Shown here piece by piece: positions 8,304 to 15,281 of a stretch of DNA of 22,032 bases. The stretch is from Bacteroidota bacterium (lineage in GTDB: Bacteria; Bacteroidota; Bacteroidia; Chitinophagales; Chitinophagaceae), in NCBI GenBank assembly GCA_023415275.1, contig JAEZLJ010000177.1, positions 1-22,032 on the forward strand, given 5' to 3'. Position 1 is the stretch's first letter. Every line of letters begins with the position of its first letter. The position numbers were made by a program, and so were the translations under genes. A model generated the notes under the pieces. That model saw nothing but the letters and a program-made list of their open reading frames with translations, was not told the origin of the DNA and ran no database searches.

Positions 8304-9467
8304 TCAGGAGAACATCTCTCTCATTTTATCAAAAAAGCTTTTCTGATTTTTATCTGGGGCAGGTTTAAAATTAGAAGAGTGACTGAGCTTTTCTAATATG
8401 CTTTTTTCCTCTGAAGAAACATATTGAGGAGTCCATACATTGACATGCACCAATTGATCTCCTTTTTCATAACTATTCACTGCAGGAAAACCCTTTCCTT
8501 TTAGACGGAAGATTTTACCACTTTGTGTGCCGGGAGGTATTTTGATCTTCGCCCTGCCATCAATGGTGGGTACTTCCACCTGGCTACCAAAAACGGCATC
8601 GGTAAATGAAATGTGCAGGTCGTAAGCTACATTCAGTCCTTCTCTTTGGAGCTCCTTATGTGCTTCTTCTTCTATTAAAATGATAAGGTCGCCAGGAGCA
8701 CCACCTCTTTCTCCTGCATTGCCTTTGCCGCTGATATTCAGTTGCATGCCCTCCTGAACGCCAGCCGGGATATCTATAGTAACTGTTTCTTCTCCATATA
8801 CCCTTCCTTCTCCCTTACAGTTGCCGCACTTAGCTGTGATGGTAGATCCTTCGCCATTACAGGTGGGGCATGTAGTCACGGTTTGCATCTGTCCAAGAAA
8901 TGTATTGGTAACCTTTCTTACCTGGCCGCTACCACCGCAGGTGGAGCAATTTTGAACGCTGCCTTTGTCTTTTGCGCCACTGCCTCCACAAACCTGGCAG
9001 CCTACATATTTTTTTACCTTTATGCTTTTAGAAACACCTTTTGCTATTTCTTCGTAATTGAGCTTTAAGCGAATACGAAGGTTGCTGCCACGGGTACCTC
9101 TCGATCTTCTTTGTCCACCCGCAGAACGGCCGCCGCCACCGCCGAAAAAGCTTCCGAAAATATCCTCGCCAAAGATGTCACCAAACTGGCTGAAGATATC
9201 TTCCATATTCATATTGCCAGGGTGCGCGCCACGGCCATTGCCGCTTACACCTGCATGTCCATACCGATCATATTGAGCCCGCCTGTCCTGGTCACTCAGG
9301 ATCTCGTAAGCTTCTGCGGCTTCCTTGAATTTTTCTTCTGCTGATTTGTCTCCTGGGTTACGGTCGGGGTGAAATTGCATGGCCACCTTTCGATAAGATT
9401 TTTTAATCTCATCTGCGGAGGCTGATTTGCTCACACCCAATATCTCATAGTAATCTCTTTTAGCCAT
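8304..9467 (-). CDS. dnaJ: Chaperone protein DnaJ
   Basis: A 387-residue type I Hsp40 co-chaperone that delivers unfolded clients to DnaK and stimulates its ATPase. J domain at 4-70 with HPD at 33-35; Gly/Phe-rich region at about 72-120 (FGDIFGEDIFGSFFGGGGG); four CxxCxGxG zinc motifs starting at C157, C174, C200 and C214, all complete; then the C-terminal client-binding domains. Start MAKRDYYEILG is standard. It lies 76 bp downstream of grpE on the same strand, with no clear promoter between, so the two are probably co-transcribed. dnaK is not in the window. Confidence 0.98.
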   Translation of the reverse strand: MAKRDYYEILGVSKSASADEIKKSYRKVAMQFHPDRNPGDKSAEEKFKEAAEAYEILSDQDRRAQYDRYGHAGVSGNGRGAHPGNMNMEDIFSQFGDIFGEDIFGSFFGGGGGRSAGGQRRSRGTRGSNLRIRLKLNYEEIAKGVSKSIKVKKYVGCQVCGGSGAKDKGSVQNCSTCGGSGQVRKVTNTFLGQMQTVTTCPTCNGEGSTITAKCGNCKGEGRVYGEETVTIDIPAGVQEGMQLNISGKGNAGERGGAPGDLIILIEEEAHKELQREGLNVAYDLHISFTDAVFGSQVEVPTIDGRAKIKIPPGTQSGKIFRLKGKGFPAVNSYEKGDQLVHVNVWTPQYVSSEEKSILEKLSHSSNFKPAPDKNQKSFFDKMREMFS

Positions 9468-9543
9468 TTGTATATGTAGCTTGTATTTTTGTAAGCTTTG
9501 TTGCCGGGGCTACCACATTGCCCTTCAGCATCTGTATAGGTAT

Positions 9544-10110
9544 TTATTTACCAACCACTACTTTAGCAAAGCGAATTATCTTATCATTGAGGTAATAGCC
9601 TTTCTGTATCTCTGCTACTACTTTACCTTTCATATCATCACCCGCATCGATCTCTGTTACTGCTTCAGACACATCCACATTAAAATCCTTGTTCAGGACA
9701 TCTATAGGTTTTAAGCCTTTAGATGTCAGTATATTTTTCAACTTGGCAAATACCAGTTGAACCCCTTCCTTGATCTGCTGCACATCCTGCGTACTTTCCA
9801 TTTGCTTTTGAGCTCTTTCACTATCATCCACCACATCAAGCAGATCTGTTATCACTTCCTTACCAGCAGTTTGAATCAACTCGATTCTTTCACGTGCATT
9901 ACGACGCTTGAAATTTTCGAATTCGGCTGCCTGGCGCAGGTATCGTTCATTTAATTCATCCACTTGCTGCCTGAGCTTTTCTAATTCTGATTCTTCAGCT
10001 ACAGGGTCATTCAAATGCTGGGTACCATCAATATTTTCATCCGTGTTGATATTCAGGGAAGTGTCAATATTTCTGTCTTGTCCGTTGTCTTTTGCTTCGT
10101 TTTTCTTCAT
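9544..10110 (-). CDS. grpE: Nucleotide exchange factor GrpE
   Basis: A 188-residue protein that releases ADP from DnaK. The first ~40 residues are polar and probably disordered, followed by a long coiled-coil helix (LEKLRQQVDELNERYLRQAAEFENFKRR, about residues 43-70) and the C-terminal beta domain with the family ending KGKVVAEIQKGYYLNDKIIRFAKVVV. The usual HEA of the 'D-x-HEAV' stretch reads SEAV here (VDVSEAVTEI), a mild substitution. It is the first gene of a grpE-dnaJ unit, and an unusually good Bacteroidota promoter lies 20 bp upstream. I see no CIRCE element, so HrcA control is not supported. Confidence 0.97.
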   Translation of the reverse strand: MKKNEAKDNGQDRNIDTSLNINTDENIDGTQHLNDPVAEESELEKLRQQVDELNERYLRQAAEFENFKRRNARERIELIQTAGKEVITDLLDVVDDSERAQKQMESTQDVQQIKEGVQLVFAKLKNILTSKGLKPIDVLNKDFNVDVSEAVTEIDAGDDMKGKVVAEIQKGYYLNDKIIRFAKVVVGK

Positions 10111-10129
10111 GATGAATCAAAATTGTGTG

Positions 10130-10159
10130 CAAAGGTAGGACTGTCAAGAATATTGCCAA
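10130..10159 (-). promoter_or_regulatory. Promoter of grpE-dnaJ (Bacteroidota TTTG/TAnnTTTG type)
   Basis: On the minus strand, TACCTTTG (complement of 10130-10137) is an exact TAnnTTTG -7 box, and TTGG (complement of 10156-10159) is 18 bp upstream as a -33 box with one mismatch. The -7 box ends 20 bp before the grpE ATG at 10110, giving a short leader. It is the standard housekeeping type for this phylum. Confidence 0.6.
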
Positions 10160-10171
10160 CGCTTCCGGAAG

Positions 10172-10184
10172 GGACAAAATGTCC
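10172..10184. repeat. Short inverted repeat in the grpE-rlmI intergenic region
   Basis: GGACA / TGTCC separated by AAA (10172-10184). It lies 35 bp upstream of the predicted grpE -7 box and just behind its -33 box, where an activator or repressor could bind. It is short enough to be chance. Confidence 0.3.
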
Positions 10185-10199
10185 TTTAATACAGTGTTA

Positions 10200-10224
10200 A
10201 CAAGGATTTGGGCTGAGTCCTTGT
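10200..10224. repeat. Inverted repeat in the grpE-rlmI intergenic region
   Basis: ACAAGGA (10200-10206) and TCCTTGT (10218-10224), a 7-bp perfect dyad with an 11-base centre. It sits in the divergent intergenic region between grpE and the rRNA methyltransferase gene, about 94 bp before the latter's ATG. There is no T tract after it on the plus strand, so it is not an obvious terminator. Function unknown. The rest of 10111-10317 holds no gene or RNA I can recognise. Confidence 0.3.
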
Positions 10225-10317
10225 CATAAAAATCCTTTAGCCAGTTGATAAATCTTATGCTGACGTTAAGACAATACCTAATATCCCGAAGGGCTTACTA
10301 CCGTATCTTGCGTCCCT

Positions 10318-11490
10318 ATGATCCGGGTTCAGTTAAAAAGAAAGATAGCCAACCGAATTCTTAATGGACATCCATGGATATTTGCCAATGAGGTGGAAAA
10401 ATGGGAGGGTGATCCGAAGGCCGGCGATGTGGTGGATGTTTATTTTTCAGATGGTAAGTTCGCCGGCAGGGGCTATTTTAACCCCCAGTCCCAGATCATT
10501 ATCAGGTTATTAACTACGGATAATAAACTTGTAATAGATGATAACTTCTTTCTTAACAAAATTAAAGAGTGTTGGGAATACAGGCAGCAAATAGGGTACA
10601 CAGAAAACTGCCGGCTGGTATTTGGTGAAGCAGATGGCCTGCCCCAGTTGATCATAGATAAGTTCAATGACTATTTTGTAATTCAAACCCTTGCCCTGGG
10701 CATTGATACCTGGAAGCCTGCCATAATAAAAGCTATTGAGACCATCTTTAAGCCGAAAGGGATCTATGAGCGGAATGATGTGCCGGTTAGAGAATTGGAA
10801 GGATTGCCCCAGCATAAGGGTTTTTTGACCGATCCTTTTGATACTAAGATCATCATCAATGAAAATGGATTACGCTTCCACGTCGATATTGAAAATGGCC
10901 AGAAAACGGGATACTTTCTCGATCAACAGGATAACAGGAGAGCTATTCAGCATATTGTAAAGGGCGCTGACGTTCTTGGGGCTTTTACCTATACCGGTAC
11001 TTTTGAAATTCATGCGGCACATTATGGAGCCAAATCTGTATTGGGCCTGGATATTTCTGAAAACGCTGTTCAGCAGGCCAACAGGAATGCTGAATTAAAC
11101 GGATTGGAAAATATCGTACGTTTTCAAACGGCCAATGCATTTGACGTGCTGAAACAATGGACTAAGGAAGATAAAAGGTATGATGTAGTTATGCTGGACC
11201 CTCCCGCTTTCACAAAGAGCAGGGCTACTATTCAGAAAGCAATTACAGGTTATAAGGAAATCAATCTGCGGGGTATGAAATTAGTCAGGCCGGGTGGTTT
11301 CCTGGTCACTTCTTCTTGTACTAACCTTGTTCAGCCAGAATTGTTTCTTCAGATCATTGACATGGCGGCAAAGGATGCAAGAAGAAAGATTAGGCAAGTG
11401 ACCTTCCAAACACAATCTTCTGATCATCCTATCGTTTGGAATATGGAAAACACACATTACCTGAAATTCCTGATCGTGCAGGTATTGTAA
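10318..11490 (+). CDS. RlmI-like class I SAM-dependent rRNA methyltransferase
   Basis: A 390-residue cytoplasmic RNA (cytosine-5) methyltransferase of the RlmI/YccW family (COG1092), whose E. coli member methylates C1962 of 23S rRNA. An N-terminal PUA domain (about 1-70; KRKIANRILNGHPWIFANEV) is followed by a central EEHEE-type region (GEADGLPQLIIDKFNDYFVIQ) and a Rossmann methyltransferase domain: GQKTGYFLDQQDNR at 194-207, motif I DVLGAFTYTGTF at 218-229, DISENAV at 245-251, DPPAFTKS at 294-301 and the TSSCT segment near 335. Motif I has Gly221 where relatives usually have Asp or Asn. The gene stands alone, divergent from grpE. Confidence 0.9.
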   Translation: MIRVQLKRKIANRILNGHPWIFANEVEKWEGDPKAGDVVDVYFSDGKFAGRGYFNPQSQIIIRLLTTDNKLVIDDNFFLNKIKECWEYRQQIGYTENCRLVFGEADGLPQLIIDKFNDYFVIQTLALGIDTWKPAIIKAIETIFKPKGIYERNDVPVRELEGLPQHKGFLTDPFDTKIIINENGLRFHVDIENGQKTGYFLDQQDNRRAIQHIVKGADVLGAFTYTGTFEIHAAHYGAKSVLGLDISENAVQQANRNAELNGLENIVRFQTANAFDVLKQWTKEDKRYDVVMLDPPAFTKSRATIQKAITGYKEINLRGMKLVRPGGFLVTSSCTNLVQPELFLQIIDMAAKDARRKIRQVTFQTQSSDHPIVWNMENTHYLKFLIVQVL

Positions 11491-11541
11491 TTACATGTTA
11501 ATAGCCATTGAAAATTGAATTGAGATCAGCTGTAGGTAAGG

Positions 11542-11880
11542 TTATTTAGAAACCTGGAACTTGCCGGATTCTATCAGTTTGCCTGACCTGTCCCGTAATT
11601 GGTAGATATAAACCCCACGGTTAAAATCAGAAAGATTGATGGAAGTTTTATCTGTTAAATTAGTTTGTTCAAACATTTTACGGGCGCCCATAAAGCTATA
11701 GATCTGCAAAGAATAAGCCTTGTCCACCGATTTCTGGATATCAAAATTGATAACAGTAGTGGCTGGGTTGGGATATAACCTGACAACTCCTGCTGATACA
11801 CTCCCGGGGATTTCACGGGTTTGAGCTTCGGAGTGAATGGTTACAATAAAAAAGGTTACTATAAGTAAAAGTCTATTCAA
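11542..11880 (-). CDS. Minimal T9SS type A sorting-domain protein (signal peptide plus CTD only)
   Basis: A 112-residue protein made almost entirely of export signals. It has a Sec signal peptide (MNRLLLIVTFFIVTIHSEAQ), a linker of about 13 residues, and then a complete Por_Secre_tail / TIGR04183 domain (LYPNPATTVINFDI ... YSLQIYSFMGARK ... INLSDFNRGVYIYQL ... GKFQVSK). This domain normally sends a large cargo through the type IX secretion system and is cleaved off. Here there is no cargo. It lies 91 bp downstream of the peroxiredoxin gene on the same strand. It could be a remnant of a larger gene, a small surface peptide, or a modulator of the secretion machine; none of these can be chosen from sequence. 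Confidence 0.85.
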   Translation of the reverse strand: MNRLLLIVTFFIVTIHSEAQTREIPGSVSAGVVRLYPNPATTVINFDIQKSVDKAYSLQIYSFMGARKMFEQTNLTDKTSINLSDFNRGVYIYQLRDRSGKLIESGKFQVSK

Positions 11881-11971
11881 ATATTAAAATTTTCTGAATA
11901 CAATAATACTTCAATTTACAAAAAATACAAACGCCTTGCCTAAAAATGAGTCATAAATGATAAAACTACCC

Positions 11972-12439
11972 TCACATGGCTCGTAATTTTACCTGCAGAG
12001 CTTCAAAATCAGGTTGTTTGCCTGCGTTTTCCAATACCTCAGCATATTGAACAATGCCTTCTTTATCTATTAAAAAGGCAGCTTGCTTGGAAACTCCCTC
12101 CATGCCAGAGCCAAAGGTTTCATAAAGCGAACCATATAATTTGGACACTGTTTTATTAAAATCGCTTAATAAAGGAAAGTTTAAATTTTGTTCCTGCTTA
12201 AACTTACCAAGTGTATATAATGAATCTACAGAAATGGCTAACGGCTGAACATCTAAGGACTCATATATTTTCAATTGGTCTCTTACTCCACATAATTCTG
12301 CAGTGCAAACAGAGGTAAACGCAAGTGGAAAGAACAGAAGCAATACATTACGGCCCCTGAATTGGGATAAAGAGATGAGTTCTTTCTGGGTATTATATAA
12401 GCTGAATTCAGGTGCTTGTTGTCCTACTTTAATTTCCAT
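11972..12439 (-). CDS. Peroxiredoxin, AhpE/PrxQ-like (AhpC/TSA family)
   Basis: A 155-residue cytoplasmic thiol peroxidase reducing H2O2 or organic peroxides. The active-site stretch FFPLAFTSVCTAELC gives the peroxidatic Cys45 in the PxxxTxxC context and a second cysteine at 50, the same 45/50 arrangement as BCP/PrxQ; the FPLAFT part itself recalls AhpE. The rest (ISVDSLYTLGKFKQEQNLNFPLLSDFNKTVSKLYG) is normal for the family, and length matches one-domain members. It lies downstream of oxyR on the same strand and has its own good promoter candidate, so it fits an OxyR-linked peroxide-defence cluster. The resolving-cysteine assignment is inference. Confidence 0.93.
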   Translation of the reverse strand: MEIKVGQQAPEFSLYNTQKELISLSQFRGRNVLLLFFPLAFTSVCTAELCGVRDQLKIYESLDVQPLAISVDSLYTLGKFKQEQNLNFPLLSDFNKTVSKLYGSLYETFGSGMEGVSKQAAFLIDKEGIVQYAEVLENAGKQPDFEALQVKLRAM

Positions 12440-12460
12440 GCATTGAGTTTTCTATCATAA

Positions 12461-12490
12461 CAAAGCTATTGTCAATCTGGTTGTATAAAA
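12461..12490 (-). promoter_or_regulatory. Promoter of the peroxiredoxin gene (Bacteroidota type)
   Basis: On the minus strand TAGCTTTG (complement of 12461-12468) is an exact TAnnTTTG box; TTTT (complement of 12487-12490), 18 bp upstream, is a -33 box with one mismatch. The box ends 21 bp before the ATG at 12439, matching the grpE geometry almost exactly. It implies the gene can be expressed separately from oxyR. Confidence 0.55.
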
Positions 12491-12499
12491 TCACAATAA

Positions 12500-13435
12500 T
12501 TAAAACCCAATCACATGCGACTCCTTTTTCTGGTGAATAAAAGGCTTAACGCCTGCACGGATCTCTTTTTCCAGGAGCTCCAGCAATCTTTGCTTGATGA
12601 AATGCCTGTACGTAACTAAGCTTATTTCCCTTACAGGCACAGGAGGTTTGAAATTCCTCAGCTTTTCCCGGAAAGAAGAACTGAAATTCAATGTAGCCAA
12701 TTCAGGTACGATAGTGATTCCCTCATTCATTTCGGTGATTTTTAAAAGGCTTTCAATACTGCCTGTTTCATAATCCAGGTTATGTGCCTTAGCCTGTTGC
12801 TTTTGCAATTCGCAAAGATTTAATGCCTGGGAACGTAGGCAATGACCTTCTTCCAACAACCATAGCTTATTGATATCGATATCTTCAGGCAAGAGGTATC
12901 TTTTTTTCAGGTTTTTGTCATGAGAAGAAACAAACACTTTGAATTCCTCATAGAACAAATGTTTTTCTTTAAAATTCTTATCATTTAGCGGTGTGGCCAT
13001 TATAGCCACATCTATCTTGTCTGATGATAATTGTAGTAATAGCTGCTCCGTGGTTTGCTCCTGGATCTTTAGTTTGATGGATGGATAATTCTTGAGAAAG
13101 GATTGTAAAAACAAAGGAAGTAGGTAGGGAGCTAAAGTAGGAATGATTCCAATTTTAAGCTCTCCCTGCAAACCGGTTTTAAGATTGATGGAAAGATGTT
13201 TGATCAATTCCGTTTCTTTCAGCACTGAACGCGCCTGCTCAATGACCATTTTGCCTGCTTCTGTTGGCACTACAGGTTGTTTGCTCCTGTCAAATAATAT
13301 AATGCCAAGCTCTTCCTCCAGTTTTTTGATCATCATGCTTAAAGTAGCCTGGGTAACAAAGCATTTTTCTGCCGCTTTGGCAAAGTGCCTGTTTTGATCC
13401 ACAGCTACTACATACTCCAGTTGTTGCAGGTTCAT
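12500..13435 (-). CDS. oxyR: Hydrogen-peroxide-sensing LysR-type regulator OxyR
   Basis: A 311-residue LysR-family activator. The N-terminal winged helix-turn-helix is NLQQLEYVVAVDQNRHFAKAA...TQATLSMMIKKLEEELG (2-45), followed by the substrate-binding-like sensor domain. The redox motif EEGHCLRSQALNLC places cysteines at 199 and 208, identical in number and spacing to the disulfide pair of E. coli OxyR, so peroxide sensing by disulfide formation is well supported. I start at ATG 13435 (MNLQQLEYV); the frame is open further up to 13516, but the extra 27 residues are not LysR-like. It is divergent from a catalase and upstream of a peroxiredoxin, its classic targets. Confidence 0.95.
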   Translation of the reverse strand: MNLQQLEYVVAVDQNRHFAKAAEKCFVTQATLSMMIKKLEEELGIILFDRSKQPVVPTEAGKMVIEQARSVLKETELIKHLSINLKTGLQGELKIGIIPTLAPYLLPLFLQSFLKNYPSIKLKIQEQTTEQLLLQLSSDKIDVAIMATPLNDKNFKEKHLFYEEFKVFVSSHDKNLKKRYLLPEDIDINKLWLLEEGHCLRSQALNLCELQKQQAKAHNLDYETGSIESLLKITEMNEGITIVPELATLNFSSSFREKLRNFKPPVPVREISLVTYRHFIKQRLLELLEKEIRAGVKPFIHQKKESHVIGF

Positions 13436-13438
13436 GAT

Positions 13439-13453
13439 ATAGATATCTTCTAT
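13439..13453. promoter_or_regulatory. Candidate OxyR operator (ATAG-N7-CTAT dyad)
   Basis: ATAGATATCTTCTAT is a perfect ATAG / CTAT dyad with 7 bases between and also satisfies the general LysR T-N11-A rule. It equals one half of the published E. coli OxyR site (ATAGnTnnnAnCTAT, two copies 22 bp apart), including the T at position 6. A second ATAG begins at 13460, 21 bp after the first, but its CTAT partner is poor (CGTT). The site is 3 bp from the oxyR start codon and about 120 bp before the catalase ATG. Function is inferred. Confidence 0.4.
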
Positions 13454-13484
13454 GAAAGTATAGAAACAATCGTTTTTGTCAATG

Positions 13485-13517
13485 GAAAAATAGGACGGAC
13501 CTTTAATAGATAACAAA
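13485..13517 (-). promoter_or_regulatory. Candidate oxyR promoter
   Basis: On the minus strand, TTTG (complement of 13514-13517) and TATTTTTC (complement of 13485-13492) are 21 bp apart, one mismatch from the Bacteroidota promoter. It would place the transcript start near 13478, so the ATAG dyad would lie in the oxyR leader. I could not find a convincing catalase promoter on the plus strand of this 138-bp region. Confidence 0.3.
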
Positions 13518-13573
13518 ATGACAACTGAACATCTCTGCTAGAACCTTATCCATTCATCACACAAACATTTTTT

Positions 13574-15187
13574 ATGAGTACAGAACAAACTACCAGTAAG
13601 GGAAATGGCCAGCAAGGAAATGGTAAAGAAACGAACAATATACTGACCACCCGGCAGGGACATCCTGTAACTGATAACCAAAACCTGCGAACAGTAGGAG
13701 ATAGGGGACCAGCAACTTTGGAGAATTACCAGTTTCTTGAAAAAATGTCGCATTTTGACAGGGAAAGAGTTCCTGAAAGAGTTGTGCACGCCCGCGGAAC
13801 AGGTGCTCATGGTTATTTTGAAGCATATGGAATGGTTGGCAAGGAACCTATAGCCAAGTACACCAGGGCTAAACTGTTCCAAGAAAAAGGCAAAAAAACC
13901 CCGGTATTTGTCCGCTTTTCAACTGTCACTCACGGTGGGCATTCACCTGAAACCTTGCGTGACCCCAGGGGTTTTGCTACAAAATTCTATACGGAAGATG
14001 GCAACTGGGACCTGGTAGGAAATAATTTAAAGATCTTTTTCATCAGGGATGCTATCAAGTTTCCTGATCTGATCCATTCATTCAAGCCTGACCCTGTCAC
14101 TAACAGGCAGGATGGTGAAAGAATATTTGATTTTATTTCCAATACACCTGAAGCTATGCATATGATAACCTTCCTGTTTTCTCCATGGGGTATTCCTGCC
14201 AATTACCGGCAAATGCAGGGCTCAGGCGTGAACACCTATAAATGGGTGAATCAGCAAGGAGAGGCCGTGTTGGTAAAATATCATTGGGAGCCTAAGCAAG
14301 GCATCAGGAACCTGACCCAGTCTCAGGCTGAAGAGATACAAGGCAAGAATTTTAACCATGCTACCCAGGACCTCTATGATGCAATTGAAAGAGGTGATTT
14401 TCCCGAATGGGAATTATGTGTTCAGATCATGAGTGATGATGAACATCCTGAACTTGATTTTGATCCTTTGGATGATACTAAAATATGGCCACAAGACCAG
14501 TTTCCATTTTTACCGGTAGGCAGAATGGTGCTAGATCGAAATCCGGTCAACTTCTTTGAAGAAGTAGAACAGGCTGCATTTGGTACCGGTGTATTGGTAG
14601 ATGGTTTGGATTTTTCTGACGACAAGATGCTGCAGGGCAGAACTTTTTCTTATTCTGATACACAACGGTATAGGGTGGGTACCAATTATTTACAGCTACC
14701 TGTCAATGCGCCTAAAAAGCAGGTAGCTACCAACCAGCGAGATGGCCAGATGGCTTACAAACAAGACCTGGTTGAAGGTGTCAATCCACATGTTAATTAT
14801 GAACCTTCTTCCCTCGGTGGCCTTAGGGAATCTCCCCGGCAGGGTAAGGACCATGAGCCTGAATATAAAAATGTGAGGCTGGTGCGCAGAAAGATTGAAA
14901 GGCAAAACAACTTTAAACAGGCAGGTGAGCGTTACCGTTCATTTGAACCCTGGGAAAGAGACGAGCTGATTGGAAACCTGGTGAATGCACTTAAACCTGC
15001 AGCAAAGCACATCCAGGAAAAGATGATCGAGTTATGTACACAATGTGATCCAGAATATGGAAAGAGATTGGCAGATGGTATCAGGAATGCGGGGCCTGAA
15101 ATCACCAAAGGACCAATTGGTACGGCTCATTCGGGTGCAGCCGTTAAAGAAGCCGCCACTGTTTCAGGTGAGGCAAAACCTTATTGA
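13574..15187 (+). CDS. Monofunctional heme catalase
   Basis: A 537-residue catalase that disproportionates H2O2. Both family signatures are intact: the proximal active-site stretch FDRERVPERVVHARGTGAHG with the essential His72, and the heme-ligand signature RTFSYSDTQ with Tyr360; the distal Asn is in LVGNNLKIFFIRD (150/151). The N-terminus has a Gly/Gln/Asn-rich tail of about 25 residues (GNGQQGNGK) with no signal peptide, so it is cytoplasmic. Length is between small-subunit (~480-510) and large-subunit (~700+) catalases and there is no C-terminal flavodoxin-like domain. Divergence from oxyR across 138 bp and a terminator directly after the gene suggest a single-gene, OxyR-controlled unit. 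Confidence 0.96.
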   Translation: MSTEQTTSKGNGQQGNGKETNNILTTRQGHPVTDNQNLRTVGDRGPATLENYQFLEKMSHFDRERVPERVVHARGTGAHGYFEAYGMVGKEPIAKYTRAKLFQEKGKKTPVFVRFSTVTHGGHSPETLRDPRGFATKFYTEDGNWDLVGNNLKIFFIRDAIKFPDLIHSFKPDPVTNRQDGERIFDFISNTPEAMHMITFLFSPWGIPANYRQMQGSGVNTYKWVNQQGEAVLVKYHWEPKQGIRNLTQSQAEEIQGKNFNHATQDLYDAIERGDFPEWELCVQIMSDDEHPELDFDPLDDTKIWPQDQFPFLPVGRMVLDRNPVNFFEEVEQAAFGTGVLVDGLDFSDDKMLQGRTFSYSDTQRYRVGTNYLQLPVNAPKKQVATNQRDGQMAYKQDLVEGVNPHVNYEPSSLGGLRESPRQGKDHEPEYKNVRLVRRKIERQNNFKQAGERYRSFEPWERDELIGNLVNALKPAAKHIQEKMIELCTQCDPEYGKRLADGIRNAGPEITKGPIGTAHSGAAVKEAATVSGEAKPY

Positions 15188-15242
15188 ATTACTGCTTGAC
15201 TCTATATTTTTCGGAAAAGCGTTTATTACAGGACACGTTTTC

Positions 15243-15281
15243 AGATGGTTGACAGGTGCATCCTGTCAACCATCTTCTTTT
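15243..15281 (+). terminator. Strong intrinsic terminator after catalase
   Basis: A perfect 14-bp stem, AGATGGTTGACAGG (15243-15256) with CCTGTCAACCATCT (15262-15275), a 5-base loop TGCAT, followed by TCTTTT on the plus strand. It lies 55 bp after the catalase stop. On the minus strand the hairpin is not followed by a T tract, so it serves mainly the catalase transcript, although the PorP/SprF stop (15280) is only 4 bp from it. Confidence 0.88.

Noticed and set aside
10111..10317. tRNA, small RNA or CIRCE element in the grpE-rlmI intergenic region
   Set aside because: No cloverleaf-like stems, no CCA end and no TTAGCACTC-N9-GAGTGCTAA dyad could be found; only two short inverted repeats remain.
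13436..13516. Longer N-terminus for OxyR, starting at 13516
   Set aside because: LysR proteins begin with MNLQQLEY-type sequence, and the 13435 start puts the cysteines at 199/208.
13538..13882. Open frame of 114 codons on the minus strand within the catalase gene
   Set aside because: It is the antisense shadow of a clearly recognised catalase and has no family-like sequence. The same applies to the other long antisense frames inside glcD, the VWA gene and the PKD gene.
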